This document shows positions 1 to 11,312 of a DNA stretch of 64,000 bases, in pieces; position 1 is the first letter of the stretch; each line of letters starts with the position of its first letter. The translations under genes were made by a program, and so were the position numbers. Below the pieces are notes generated by a model. That model saw only the letters and a program-made list of their open reading frames with translations. It was not told the DNA's origin and did not search any database. The stretch lies in contig NW_020194515.1 in the NCBI RefSeq assembly GCF_002865645.1, positions 1,364,001 to 1,428,000 on the forward strand, given 5' to 3'. The stretch comes from Hyaloscypha bicolor E. Lineage: Eukaryota > Ascomycota > Leotiomycetes > Helotiales > Hyaloscyphaceae.

Positions 1-654
1 CTTCGGCTCTCAAGTGTCTCCGCCAGTCCGAAGTGGGACTTCCCAGCCTTGAGTCAGCATACCAGTTCGTCTGCCTTGGGCGATACAGGCAGCATTATAA
101 TACAAACAGGCCTCATGCCGAGGACGGTTGTGACTTCGGTGATGCTGAAAGATGAAAAGTTACAGGTGCGCGAGGTGCTCTCGAGCGGGCCGTAGCGGCC
201 GTGCGCCCCGCTACGAAGCGAGGCCGCAACCCCTGAAAGCAAGAGAACGTCATCAATTTTCAACGAGAAAATCCACAGCAAGGAAGGTTGAATAAAAGGT
301 AAATGCTTTTAGGGGGGTCGTATGTTTTCGATGGGTTTTAAAGGATACTGATAGTGCGCTCTAAGCGGGGTTTAGACACAAATGTTCGAGTAGTTCTCTC
401 TACCTTGGAATAACTTGAAGTGCCTTGCCCCATCTTTAGCCTCCCGACATCCCTGCCCATCCCTCTCCTCTCATTCGCTAACCTGTGCGACGGGATTCTT
501 GTCAGCACTAGGAGCTCCCCCTACCTTATGCCCAACTTCAGCCTCACCCCTCTCTTCCACCACAACTTAAATACACTCCACATTCCTTCACCATGTCTCC
601 CCTCTCCAAGCAAACTTCGACGAGAATTCTTCGCAGTGAGAAAAAGCACACATT
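1..654. other. Intergenic, no gene seen
   Basis: Only short ORFs without family resemblance. The last 200 bases are pyrimidine-rich and lead into the hydrolase start at 655, consistent with its promoter and 5' leader. Confidence 0.5.
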
Positions 655-1532
655 ATGGAAGAAAAACCAACCATAGTAATGGTCCCCGGCGCTTGGCACA
701 AAGCCTCAGTCTACTCCTCCGTCTCTTCGATCCTGAACACCCACGGCTACCCAACAATATGTCTCGACCTCCCCTCCACGGGTGCAGTCCCCCCACACAC
801 CTCTTTTGACCACGACGTCTCTACCATTCGAGAATGCCTCACTTCCCTCGTCTCGTCAAACAAAGACGTCGTCCTAGTCGCCTGGTCCTACGGCGGCTTT
901 CCCTCGGGCGAAGCTCCCAAAGGTCTCAGTAAGAAAGAGCGTACAACACAAGGATTAAAAGGAGGCGTGATCCGATTCGTGGTCATCAACGGGGTAGCGA
1001 TGCCAGCTGGGTATCAGCCGCACGCTCCTGGAGATTATGGAAGCATGCCCGAGTGGATTGAGAAAGATATACCTGTAGTTTCCCCCCCCCCCTCTTCCCC
1101 TCCCCGCTTCCCTTCCCTTCCCGTCTCATGTCGATGTCCGGCTCTGATAGTTATGCATAGAACAACATCGGCACCATCCCCCCTTCAACAGCAAAACAGA
1201 TCTTCTACCACGACCTCCCCGCCTCCCAAGCAGAAGAACTATCAGCTAAGCTCGTGCACCAAAGTCTCGGAGTCTTCTTCAGTACCTCGACATATGCAGC
1301 ATTCACGGATATCCCGTCAACATTCCTCAGTAGCGGCAATGACCGGACGCCGTTTGGCGAGCTGAATGAGGTGATGATAAAGCTGTGTCAACAAACGACG
1401 CCGAGCGCTTTTGACGTGGTGGAGCATTGCAATGATGCGGGGCATTGTGTGATGGCTAGTTATCCCGAGTGGACGGCTGATGCACTCAGGCGAGCGGCTG
1501 GGGAGAAGTTTTTAATTGGAGGTGGAGAGTAA
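655..1532 (+). CDS. Alpha/beta hydrolase family protein
   Basis: Two exons, 655-1074 and 1161-1532, give 263 aa. The intron (1075-1160) starts GTAGTT, ends GCATAG and holds a C-rich tract. The N-terminus has the family pattern TIVMVPGAWH (first strand and oxyanion loop), then a nucleophile elbow WSYGG near residue 82 (a G-x-S-x-G variant with W at the first position). Near the C-terminus DAGHCVM supplies the likely catalytic His, and the segment before it has the usual acidic residues. This resembles small fungal AB-hydrolase proteins often annotated as AB_hydrolase_6. The substrate cannot be told. Unspliced reading would break the fold between the cap region and the C-terminal half, so I trust the intron. 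No signal peptide, so probably cytosolic. It is convergent with the next gene. Confidence 0.8.
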
Positions 1533-1686
1533 GTTCGAGTCGAAAGTATGAAGATGAATAAATGCATTATGCAAACAAATTTTGATATCAGAACCTTGGT
1601 CTCCTTTTCCTCATAGATTGAAATGATGAATAATGCCGTCAACACATCTCGAAAACACAATTAACACCTCCCTGGCCCAAAATCAC

Positions 1687-3426
1687 TCACTCGATTACAA
1701 CCACTTCCTTCCCCTTCCCCTTCCCAAATATGCCTTCATTTACCCCCAGCGCATCAACCCCCAACCTATCCATTCTAGGTGTCGTAGCATCCCTTCCAAC
1801 AAGCCCCATGATCCCATCAATCATGCCCTCAACCCCGCTCTCCCAACTCCTCTGCTCCTCCAGGAACCCCAACCAAACAGCCACCACCTCCCCCCAGCAA
1901 GCCTCGAATCCCGCCTCATCGCCATCCTCCCTACACACCCTCGCGACCCCCAACAGATCCTCCAACCGTCCCAGCCCCATCGCGAAACTCGTTAGTCCGC
2001 GATAATGCCCCTGTATCCTCCTTACCATGCTTTCTAGTTTCCAATACGCATCAAATACTTTTGACGCCCCTGCCGGCATCGCGGGCCACTCCGATTTAAG
2101 ATCCTGTGTCCAGGAGGATAGGAATGCGAGAAGATTCGCGTCGTCAGGCCAGGACGAATAGTTCCCAAGCGTGGGTAAGATGTCAATTTCAGGCCCCGCT
2201 TGATAGGACATGATTTTCACCGCCGAAACTTCCGGTTTGACGATATTTGCGAGACGGCGGAATGGGCGGAGGAGGAATTGTGAGGCGTAGATGGCTTCAG
2301 AGCGTTGGGAGTAGGTATCGAAGAACTTGATGCGGATGGAAAGGGTGGAGATGGGGTGGGTGAGGAGGAGGAGACGCCCGATGAGGGAGTGCGTGAGGTC
2401 ACTGTGGGTGTAGAGGCGTGTGGAGGCGAGGTGTGGGGGGAGTGGGTAGGGGGTGTTTATTTGGTTGGTTGTTGGGAAGATGAGGGTGATGTGGAAGTGA
2501 TGGATTAGGTTGAAGTAGTGGGCGGGCAGGGGGCAGTCCCAGACAGGTCCCGAGGGTGTGGCGGTGTATGGGTTGGGATAGTGGATGAATGGCTGTGTTG
2601 GGGGGTGGGTTGGTGATGATGGGGGGTGAGGAGGAGGGATTGAAGACGATCCATTGTGGACGGGCATGCCGGCTTGTCTTGCCATGAGGAGTCGTTTCTT
2701 GTTCTGTTGCTCGAGAAGCATGAGCTGCATTTGGTAATCTTGCAACTGGTGATTGCCTCCAGCTCCAGGGCCGGGCCCTGCATAGAAGGCGGGATGAGGG
2801 TTGGGGCCGTTTGGGACCACATTAGGAGGGTTGTAGAAGTTTGTAGCGCATCCACTTGGGTCAGATTTGCTGCTCATGCTTAACCCATTTGCGGAAATCT
2901 CGATGCTGAAGGAGCCAGTGCCGTATAGGAGGCTCGTAGCTTCATCGTGGATCTGGCGGTTGACTCGGAGGATTTCCATGTGTGTATGCTCGCCACTTTC
3001 TCTCAAGCAAGTACCAGAACGTCGTGCGGGTATGCGTATATCTGGAAGTAACAGGCGATAGATGCGGAGCCGCATCTCCATGGGAACCTTGAAGAAATAG
3101 CAGGTCCTGGGAACATCTTGATGGTCGGAGCATATCTGGAACATATGAGGCCTCCATTCGCAAAGTTGACCACACTCGTAACCGCAGGGAAGTTGTGCCC
3201 TGCAAAATGTCGCCATCTTCACTTGATCTCGGTGTATCCTGCACATCGGTAAGGTCCCGGGCATAGGAGCCTCCGTCGCCTTATTGCCGCAGGAATCGCC
3301 TCTCCTCAAGTTTCCTGAGCATGACTTCGTTCTCTCATTGCCGTGCAGAGGACAGGTCAAGACATGAGAATAGGCGTATTCCCCGTGGACTCCAGGCTGG
3401 TATATTGGCGGTGAAGCGTCTATCAT
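1687..3426 (-). CDS. Cys-rich N-terminal, F-box/2EXR-like fungal protein
   Basis: A single uninterrupted frame of 579 aa. Residues 20-105 contain many Cys and several His (for example CPLHG, CGYECGQLCEW), suggesting a zinc-binding region. It is followed by FKVPMEMRLRIYRLLLPD, the start motif of fungal F-box/2EXR-like domains, then ILRVNRQIHDEATSLLYG, the usual continuation of that domain. A Pro/His-rich low-complexity stretch covers roughly residues 205-310, and a helical C-terminal half follows. Such proteins are common and expanded in Pezizomycotina; a role as protein-interaction adaptor is inference. The pyrimidine/purine-biased low-complexity part produces several long antisense ORFs (around 2300-2900) that I regard as shadows. 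Convergent with the hydrolase, 154 bp between stops. Confidence 0.7.
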   Translation of the reverse strand: MIDASPPIYQPGVHGEYAYSHVLTCPLHGNERTKSCSGNLRRGDSCGNKATEAPMPGTLPMCRIHRDQVKMATFCRAQLPCGYECGQLCEWRPHMFQICSDHQDVPRTCYFFKVPMEMRLRIYRLLLPDIRIPARRSGTCLRESGEHTHMEILRVNRQIHDEATSLLYGTGSFSIEISANGLSMSSKSDPSGCATNFYNPPNVVPNGPNPHPAFYAGPGPGAGGNHQLQDYQMQLMLLEQQNKKRLLMARQAGMPVHNGSSSIPPPHPPSSPTHPPTQPFIHYPNPYTATPSGPVWDCPLPAHYFNLIHHFHITLIFPTTNQINTPYPLPPHLASTRLYTHSDLTHSLIGRLLLLTHPISTLSIRIKFFDTYSQRSEAIYASQFLLRPFRRLANIVKPEVSAVKIMSYQAGPEIDILPTLGNYSSWPDDANLLAFLSSWTQDLKSEWPAMPAGASKVFDAYWKLESMVRRIQGHYRGLTSFAMGLGRLEDLLGVARVCREDGDEAGFEACWGEVVAVWLGFLEEQRSWESGVEGMIDGIMGLVGRDATTPRMDRLGVDALGVNEGIFGKGKGKEVVVIE

Positions 3427-4495
3427 TGTGCTTGTATCAAAGCCTTGAAAATTGAGGACTGATAAATATCCAGCAAAAGTTGTTGCAAGCTTTTATAAGT
3501 GTTCCCAACAGCCTAGCTGCCTGGGGTTGCCCAATTTCGCCTCGTCTGGTTGATGCTGTCGCCTACCCAATGCGCCCCAACTTGCGCGGAGGAACGATTG
3601 ATGTTGCGACCAGTTCGCCAGGAAAAAGAGAGTGGCAGTCCAATCAAATCAATTCTTTCGCGCTTAGGATGAAGGGAATGGTTCACATCAATTCTCCGAT
3701 CCGAAGAGTTCGTATCATATGACCTGAGGAAGGCGGACGTGGAGTTGCGTTGCGCTGCGCTGCGGGGTCGTCTCGGAGTATCGCAGGGGCATGAAACCGT
3801 CGTTCTAATTGAGGCTCGTATCTCGGTGTCAATTATAGATGGGTTCGCATGAGAACGGCAGTCCAAAAATCAAGGGACTGCCGTCGCTTTAATACCCCAC
3901 TTCGCAGCCAACACCCCTCGGACTAGTCGCACAATTACGAAGAATGGCCAGATGCTCTATGGCGGGGTTTCGCGATTTTGTTTCCAGAAAGGGTTGTTGC
4001 ATGGTAAGGCGTCGCTGTGTAACCCGTCTGGTGACCTATCGCTTCTCGTATATCCGCGTAAATAGTCGAATCATGCCAATTCCTACATTGGGTAAATATA
4101 GAACGAGAAGCTGTGGTGTGGAATACTGTGGTCGTGTTGGCTTTCCGAATGTGGGGATTGGAGGAAGAAGGTACATTACTGACTGAAGGAACAATGTTAG
4201 GATAAGACGTGAAAAAAGAAACGATGTTCGGAAACATGCGAGGACGCCACGGACACCCAAGCAGCAATTAGAGGAGCATCTGCCGATTATTGCTTCTTGC
4301 CTGTCGCACAGCTCGGGATTAGACGCCACAATCGCCAGCAATCTTCCCCTCGGCCCCAAAGATTGTACCAGCCTGACTACAGCTTTGTCGTCTGCTTGAC
4401 CCTCATTCGGATCTCGTACTGATCCATCGCCCTCCTTTGGAGGGACGCCATATGCACCCCTGTAGCAGCGAGTTTCCTCCCATGGTGCCGCTTGT
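3427..4495. other. Intergenic between two minus-strand genes
   Basis: No family-like ORF. A 157-aa minus-strand frame (4036-4509) overlaps the end of Dcp1 but has no domain resemblance and is probably the 3' UTR region. The segment next to 3426 should hold the promoter of the preceding gene. Confidence 0.4.
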
Positions 4496-5242
4496 TCAAC
4501 GATGCCCAAACAGCTCGGTCAGACTCAAGCGTCTCCCCATGGGTTTTGACTCCCCCGCCGCCTCTCTCATCATTCCTCCATCTCCATACCCCTCATCCCC
4601 AAAATTCTCCACCATACCCTCCATACCCTCCCCAGACTCCCTCTCCCTCATAGCCATCTCCCAATGACTCTTCACCGCCAGGCAGACCCTCTCCTTCGCA
4701 TCCCCATCAGCCGTCATAAAGAGCCCGAGGATCTTCTCCTGCTCCTTCGTCTCCTGCACAAACCCATTCCCACTCTCCCGACTCCTGAACTTCAACAGCA
4801 GAAACTCATCCGATATCTCCACATTCTGAAGCTCTTCTGAAAAGACGATCAAGTTCTCCAGACCCTTCCTGTTCAAAACCACAACGCAGTGCCGCGGTGA
4901 TCCGGTGATAGGAGATGGTGTGAGCTCGCAGACGAACAATGTGCCTTCGATACCGGTCCTCTCCCATTCGCCGGTTGTGTTGTTGAGGGTGTAGATGTAT
5001 GCTGAAGCGGCGATCTCGAGGATTGCAGAGAGCGAGGGCACGTAACGTTTTATGACAGAGTGGTTGATCTCTTCGCGGGTGCGTAGCGTGCCTGGGGCGG
5101 TGTATTGGGCTTCGGAGTCGTAGTCTGAGACGAGAGGGGGCTGTGAGGTGCTCGAGGCGTGGTTGCGGGTTCGTGTCTTGCGGGGCGTCATTGTGGAGGA
5201 GGCTGGTGGAGATCTGTGATCGTGGAGAATGGAGTCGCTCAC
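4496..5242 (-). CDS. DCP1: mRNA-decapping enzyme subunit 1 (Dcp1)
   Basis: A 248-aa single-exon frame. Residues 60-175 form the EVH1/PH-like Dcp1 domain: NHSVIKRYVPSL, ILEIAASAYIYTLN, then WERTGIEGTLFVCE (the strongly conserved Dcp1 block), followed by VVVLNRKGLENLIVF. The C-terminus ends GRRLSLTELFGHR, a short motif usual in filamentous-fungal Dcp1. Dcp1 activates the Dcp2 decapping enzyme in cytoplasmic P-bodies. The start is ambiguous: Met1 (5242) or Met18 (5191, MTPRKTRTRN), and the second resembles the fungal consensus start better. The length is usual for filamentous fungi. Confidence 0.88.
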   Translation of the reverse strand: MSDSILHDHRSPPASSTMTPRKTRTRNHASSTSQPPLVSDYDSEAQYTAPGTLRTREEINHSVIKRYVPSLSAILEIAASAYIYTLNNTTGEWERTGIEGTLFVCELTPSPITGSPRHCVVVLNRKGLENLIVFSEELQNVEISDEFLLLKFRSRESGNGFVQETKEQEKILGLFMTADGDAKERVCLAVKSHWEMAMRERESGEGMEGMVENFGDEGYGDGGMMREAAGESKPMGRRLSLTELFGHR

Positions 5243-5912
5243 GGTGGAATTGAGTCCGTAGTAGAAGCTGCACGCGCAGGACTACTTCTCTTGTTCGATC
5301 GCGTAGAATCGTGTGTTGTGTGGTGTGATAATGAGTGCGTGGTTGATGATTTTTGATGTTTGGGGAAAGAAGGATGATTGTTGATGTTGTTTGGGGAAGG
5401 GAGCCCGCGAAGTTTGAGAATGTCAGCCTCGCCTCACGTCCACAGGATCGAGATTGACCCAACCCACACAATGGCGGAATACTTCTTTTATTTTTTAATC
5501 TCCCAATATTTCTAATGCCTTGAGGAATATAACATCAGATAGCTGAGTTGTTATGCTTCCTTCTTTTCTGAAATTACGTTGAAGCTCTACTGCAGTAACC
5601 ACTTCAGATGCAGAGGGGGGGACAAAAAGTCGCAAAAAACTGTGACAGGACAGACGTGCAACAAAAAATCCAGCTCCCGAGTACTCGTAGTAGGGATAAA
5701 TAAACCCATGCCTTGTCTGGATCCACACACGCCGCAGTAAGGGGTATGGGCGAATAAGACAGCTGGAATTCAATGTTTTGTGGAGGCGAACCCGCTAGAA
5801 ACACGCTTCAGGGTAGGGGTTTATTTATCCCAACCACCAAGTATTACCCGAGAGCCCCTGCAACCCCCTGCCTTCTTCACATGCCCCCTCCATTCAAAAT
5901 CAAATCCACAGC
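5243..5912. other. Intergenic
   Basis: Contains the upstream region of DCP1 and the 3' flank of the GMC relic. No supported gene; overlapping minus-strand ORFs at 5495-5804 show no family resemblance. Confidence 0.4.
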
Positions 5913-7522
5913 TCACTCTCCCAGGGCATACACAACCGCCTGAATCGGACAGCTGATTGGAGTAGGTGGGGCACTCGCGTCTGCGACTCTCAGCCATTGT
6001 ACCCCCTTGACTCTGAACTCGGTATCAACGACATTGCCCATATTCGCTGCACCCGCTGGATGCTGGAGAGTCATTGCCGCTGCTTTCAGTCTCTCGTCGA
6101 TTCTGCATCACTGCTCTCTTCATGTGTCGTCTTGAAACTCGGTGGTACGGCTTCCCCGGCAAAGAGGTCTACGACAGGAGAGGTGTTCATGAGTTTGGCA
6201 AATGTTCGGACCGCAATGCGGAGCCTGTATTGATCGGAAACCGTGGCATAGTGATTATGGTCAATCGCCGGCTGATCACCGATATCTGCTGGTTTCAATG
6301 TTATCGCCCATCTCGAAATAGGCAGAAGGTTCAGGGCATAGGCTGTGACGAGCGTTCCGTTGAGCGGGACACCGATATAAAGCATCAGTATGCCGAGATG
6401 ACATCTTGCTGCACTCAGAAGTCCCTCCTTCTCCCGGTCTGAAACCCCTGAATCACGAGCTAGTGCCGTTTTGAGTTCCTCGGGATCAACAGAAGCGGTG
6501 GTGTGCCAATCCAATGGGCTCCAGGTCGTGAACGCTGGATCGTTAAAAGCGGACTCCCAACGGAAGCACCGAGTTCGGGATTCCGAGTTCCCACTGCTGA
6601 GAAAGGACCAAGTAGTCTCAGAGGATCTCCCCTCCTTCTTAGGAGTCAATCACTTGCTGAACTCCATACTGTTGGAGTTCCTCTACTGGACCGATGCCGG
6701 AAAGCATGAGGAGTTGCGGCGTCCTGATGGACCGCTGAGAGGATAAGTTCTCGTTTTGCGGATAGCATTTGGTCGGAAGTAAGCTCGACGCCTATTGCCA
6801 CTTTCGTACCATCTGGGAGGGTAGAGATGAGGATTCGTTTGACAATCGTCGAGTTCATAATTTCCACACCGTTGTGAGGGTATGTAGCGCTGGCAATTAC
6901 TCCTGTCCTCGAGTGCGGGCTTCGACAACTTCGACAACTTCGACGACTTCGGCGAGGCCAAGAGCCGAGCCGCCGTTTATGTCAGTTGCTTGGTGGACGC
7001 CGAGAGTTGCCCACGCTTCTTTGAGAAGTTCTCGACAAGTATAATTGCGTTCTGATCCCCTCATGTCCAAAGTTCTGTTATCAAATCAACCATCATCTCA
7101 GGTCTAAAAGGACATCAGGCATACCATAATTTATCCCCGACCCATTCCCCATGTCTTGCCATCCTTAACGTACGCTTTCAGGACATTAACAAGGTTCTGC
7201 GGCACAGTCTCATACTTACAATTTAATTCAGACCCTATCAAAAGGCGGGTTTTGCAGGTGAAGCGGCGGCTTCTGCTAGATCCTACCCGCTGGAATCGGG
7301 CCCGGCTTCGATGAGGAGGATTGAGAGTGAGGGGTCACGTTCGTGGAGACGGGAGGCGACGACTGTGCCACCGATTGCTGCTCCGATGATGACGAAGTCG
7401 AAAGTTTCCATTGGAGATTTGTTTATTGAGGGAGGCGATTGGGCTTGCATTTTTGGAAATAGAGGGGGAAGGGTGTGCAGGGGAGAGCGGTTCATTGAAC
7501 CAGCAATACTTGCGACATTCAA
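5913..7522 (-). pseudogene. GMC oxidoreductase (aryl-alcohol-oxidase-like), decayed
   Basis: Pieces of a glucose-methanol-choline oxidoreductase occur in correct order on the minus strand, but in different frames with stops. The FAD-binding start (FDFVIIGAAIGG, in-frame Met at 7411) is followed by degraded text around 7080-7280 resembling the INYG region. A large internal stretch is missing. Then come an EAWATLGVHQATDINGG segment near 7020-6960, VKRILISTLPDGTKVAIGVEL at 6840-6780, and the GMC C-terminal domain at 6646-5913 (ISRW, DQPAIDHNHYATVSDQYRLR, ending IQAVVYALGE-stop). Normal members have about 600 residues; here about a third is gone. A 9-bp unit (cgacaactt-like) repeated three times near 6926-6952 adds residues in the middle. 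The gene is not functional as written. Confidence 0.8.
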
Positions 7523-8777
7523 CTACTTAACTATCATTTCCTCAAAATTATCGAGGCTATATGGCTGAGTAAGAAGTGACTTTTCTTGGGGTAAATTGAA
7601 TGTGGCCTCTGTACGCACTCCGCATTTACTGCAATTAGTCTCGAGCGGGCGGTGGCTCAGTAGTGCTGATTTTTGGGATCATATTGAAGCTCTAGAATAT
7701 TACTCAGGAATATGCAAATGAGTCTACGGAGTTTATAGAGCTCAAGGACCGAGATGCTTTCATTGGGGCGTACTGTACGAAGTACCTAGCCGCAAGTCAG
7801 CACGGAAAAAGTCTTACGGGTGGGAACGCTCATGCCGTACTAGAGTGATGATGGTTGCTGCTATACTTCGGACTCTCCCCTGGCACCCAGAGAGGACTAC
7901 GAATCAACTCCAGCGATTGGTTTGCTAGTACGAGCTACGGAGAGATATTGTTTGGATTTGGATTTAAAGATGGAGATGGAAAGTAGGAACGGAATGGGCC
8001 AATCGCCGTGTCTGCCAAGGCTTCCTTTCTTGACCCGTCAGACGAAGTTACTAAAATGGTGACTGTTTATTTTACCCTGAATCGAGCAGAACATCGCTAT
8101 ATAAGTAGTCTCTGAAAATCTATTCTACTTGGAAGAAAAATCGCGATCTAGTGTAGGAGGGAAACGCTGAAGATCCTCAGAAGAAATAGGCAGAAGTGAA
8201 CCATGTACCAGGTTGACGAATTGCCAGGTCAAATTCACGTTACTTATGAACACCCGAGATTTCAAGAACTCCGATAAATTCCTGAACAGAAGCGTGAAGC
8301 TCATAGAAGCTTGGAGCGAGGCTAAACACTCCTTAACGCCATAATTAAGTGAAATGTGTGGCCTGAGGCTTAAGCGAATTTCCCCCTGACAACGCGACAA
8401 AAACAAAACCCACATAAAAGACACCGGAAGCAAAAAACAGGGCCAAGCAAGACCAAGGACTAAAAAGCGAGAGCGCACGCAGTAAAACAAGGCTCAATAT
8501 GACTGTAAAGGCTTGGATTGATGCAATGTGCCTGCCGTACCACACTACACGATCTATGGGTCCCTACATTGCACAGTTACAGTTGATACCCGGTTGATTG
8601 AATTGGCCTGGAGGAGAGGTAGACGTTTGGCAAGGTTCCTTAAATAATCTTTCAAGCCTAGCGTTTCGCTTAAGGGCACGCTAACTCCTCACACAGTTTA
8701 CATTCTAGCCCACGTGATTCCCGCCCCTTTCCTCGCCTGCAGTTGATGATACCCATATGTGCTTTGTCTATGAACCC
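7523..8777. other. Intergenic, weak hydrophobic minus-strand ORFs
   Basis: A 66-aa frame (8345-8545, minus) and a 121-aa frame (8125-8490, minus) are hydrophobic and could encode a two-TM peptide, but they overlap, lack a family match and are not called. Otherwise nothing recognised. Confidence 0.3.
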
Positions 8778-9239
8778 CTAAGTGCTCCGGCCCTGGCCAG
8801 CATTCTGGGTTGATGCACTCCCCTGTCCACTAGCAGAACCACCACCCGAACTGCCTGAATTCGTGCCGTACCCCTTATCCCTATCTTCGAATTGTTTCTG
8901 TGCATCCCCATGAGCCGCCTTTCTTCTGGCTTCTGCTGCTTCTTTTGTTTTTGCAAGCGAAAACGTTAGATCAAGATCCTGGAGAAGCTCTAAGAGAGGG
9001 GGCGTAAAGATGGGGGAGTCATGCCTTTGTCTCGGCTACACACCAAAGGCATCGTGAGGCACTTGTCTTCGTTCTTGGAGAATGGATTGGTCGATTGTGT
9101 TTCTGGAACAATCGTTGAATAGATTTCCGAACCTCAGCTTCACCTCGCTCGCGATTGTCGAACCGTCACTAACTGATTTGCTTCGAAAGGGATTGGGAAA
9201 GGCAGGAGTCGCAGCAGGCGTTCGGTCTTGGAGTTGCAT
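8778..9239 (-). CDS. Small conserved-looking hypothetical protein, two exons
   Basis: Exons 9239-9044 and 8989-8778 join across a 54-bp intron (donor GTGTGT, acceptor CTCTCTTAG) to give 135 aa. The second exon has no Met and is too broken up to appear as a long ORF. Splicing joins AFE-LLQDLDLTFSLAKTKEAAEARR in frame. Exon 1 encodes a Pro/Ser-containing N-terminus and a region around KLRFGNLFNDC. Exon 2 encodes a charged helix (KEAAEARRKAAHGDAQ), then a Gly/Ser-rich tail ending QGRST. An in-frame Met at 9314 could add 25 residues. Function unknown. Confidence 0.55.
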
Positions 9240-9299
9240 TTTTTCTTCGAGGAAATTCCTCCCCTTATAAGACAAAAAATGAGGCCTTAATAACGCGCG

Positions 9300-9510
9300 C
9301 GCTAATACAAACACCAGATTTGGGCCAGGCTTTCCGCAGCCTGGTCCATTGCCCGAACTACCTATGGCTATTAGAGGAAAGGTACAAAGGCGCGCGGCAA
9401 TGAAAACCGGCCATGTTTAGACTTTAGAAAAAAATGCTAATCGAAACACCAGATTTGGGCCAGGCTTTTCGCAACCTGGTCCTTTGCCCGAACTATCTAT
9501 TCTGGAGAAA
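9300..9510. repeat. Pair of ~65-bp direct repeats
   Basis: A unit beginning gctaat.c.aaacaccagat and running through ttgcccgaactacctat occurs at about 9301-9366 and again at about 9436-9501, with only a few substitutions. The copies are about 135 bp apart. They lie just upstream of the small minus-strand gene. Possibly remnants of a short mobile element or a local duplication. Confidence 0.7.
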
Positions 9511-10478
9511 GTTTAATGGTGAGTGGCGTAGTGGCTTTACGGAGTAAAGGATCTCACGAGTCAGCTCTCGCTAGTTCTAGTGGTCAGGGGAACCCCTTGG
9601 CTAGAATTAGTGTGATCAAACTGAGCCGAAGCTGGGTCGTCATGGTGTGATACCTTGGCGAATATCAGTAACTCTTTATTTCCTCACATTCATTTTCTAT
9701 ACCTCGGCGCTAGTCGACAGTATTTTGGAGTAGATCATTCGGCCTTTCAATGCAATTTCAACGCAGACAGTAGAGATATAGATCAACAGTCGCATCTCAA
9801 TGCCTCCATTGAAGAAGCCGGCAGTTTTTCCCAAGAACATTCTAGAGAACCTTCACCTCCGAATTTTGCAGGTTAAACCGGCGGAACGGTAAGGCAAGAT
9901 CCTCTACCTCCATGCGGCCGTCATCATCGTCGACACGAATCGCGATGTTGACCTCAGTGTCAGCTTCATCCAAGTTGACAAGGGCAATTTGGGGTCCGAG
10001 ACAACCCCCAGAAAAAGCAATATCGCGTGCTTGATTTTGCAGTATTAGCAGACGCACCTATGTTTGGTGTTTTGATTTGATTTTAATTTTATTGCGCAGC
10101 AAAAATTGTTCATCCCTATTTTCGCTTTCCGTTGCTCGTATGTGGCTCAAACCATAACACACTTTTACAAGCCAGTCAGGCAGTTCCATTATTCCGAGTT
10201 TTTGTTAAACATGAATTCCATAACTAAAGCCCGAAAGTTTATTCTTAAGACTTCTCTGACAAATTTGACGGCTTGTATCTCTCTTAGCAAATGTACCCCA
10301 CCAATTTTTGATCCGCCACAGTCAGGGGCTGGTGTGCCCCACTTGCTTACACTTTACTGGGCTACTGTAGGCTGCAGAGAGCACACGTGTTTAGCGAGTC
10401 CGTAGTTGGTAGATATATCTTGCTTCCTCCTGAACCTCACGTCTTTCTAATGTTCCATGACTTATCAATCATCCAGCC
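9511..10478. other. Intergenic, no supported gene
   Basis: A 71-aa minus frame (9842-10057) with an acidic DEADTEVNIAIRVDDDDGRMEVEDL stretch reads like protein, but no start, exon partner or family could be assigned. The remainder looks non-coding. Confidence 0.3.
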
Positions 10479-11312
10479 ATGGAAGCCATGGAGAAAATCG
10501 ATGACGCTGAGAATGAAGCACGCATGAAGAGAGGCGAGCTTTATTATGCCTTCACCCCCGCTTTGATCGCCCAACGGGAGCGGTGTAAAAAGGCTTGCAA
10601 TAGGCTCAACCAAGAGACTGGAGATGCCTCTCGAAGGAGGCGCCTTGAGCTTTGGAAGGAGTGAGTCCGCCCTTGAAGAATTCAGATTACCCTCTGACCA
10701 TTTACAGTATCGCCAATGACAAGTCTCCACACCCACCACAGGCAGCCACCCAAGAGGAAGACGACATTCTACTCCAGGATGTATCATACGTTGAGGGTCC
10801 TATCAAGTGTGATTATGGCTACAACGTAATGTACGACTCACTCCTCCCTGACCCTTGCTCCAGAGCTCCATTTAAATTGACTCTTTCATAGACTCGGGAA
10901 AGGGGTTTTTGTCAACTACAACTGCACATTTATTGACACCTCTCCTATTACAATCGGAGCTAGGACACTTGTCGCACCAAACTGCTCCTTTTACTCGGGC
11001 ACCCATCCTCTCGATCCATTTCTTCGCAACAGCACTAAAGGTCCTGAATATGGAGCTCCCATCACGATTGGCGAGGATTGTTGGATTGGAGGGAATGCTA
11101 TTGTGTTGCCTGGGGTCACGATTGGGAGAGGAGTGACGGTTGGTGCCGGGAGTGTGGTGACGAAGAATGTAGAGGACTTTTGTGTTGTTGCTGGGAATCC
11201 GGCGAGGGTTATTAGGAGGATCCAGCCCGAAGCTCCGGACCCAAGATTGAGCATACCTTACAATACGAGTGGATGTGCAGTAGCTGGTCCCAGTTCGCAA
11301 AGCGTTGAGTGA
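10479..11312 (+). CDS. Sugar (maltose/galactoside-type) O-acetyltransferase, LbH fold
   Basis: Three exons, 10479-10660, 10708-10830 and 10892-11312, give 241 aa. Residues 1-60 form the maltose-acetyltransferase N-terminal (Mac) domain (KRGELYYAFTPALIAQRERC). The rest is a left-handed parallel beta-helix with hexapeptide repeats (ITIGART, SGTHPLDP with the catalytic His, ITIGEDCWIGGNAIVLPGV, TIGRGVTVGAGSVVT, VVAGNPARVIRRI). Both introns have good ends (GTGAGT...TTTACAG and GTACGA...TTCATAG) and restore DYGYNVILGKGVFVNYNC across the junction. The family transfers acetyl from acetyl-CoA to sugars or related hydroxyl groups; the substrate is unknown. Complete and apparently intact. Confidence 0.85.

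Noticed and set aside
1254..1532. Separate 92-aa gene
   Set aside because: It is the second exon of the alpha/beta hydrolase, carrying the catalytic His.
4036..4509. 157-aa minus ORF overlapping the DCP1 end
   Set aside because: No family resemblance and overlaps a well-supported stop; likely 3' UTR.
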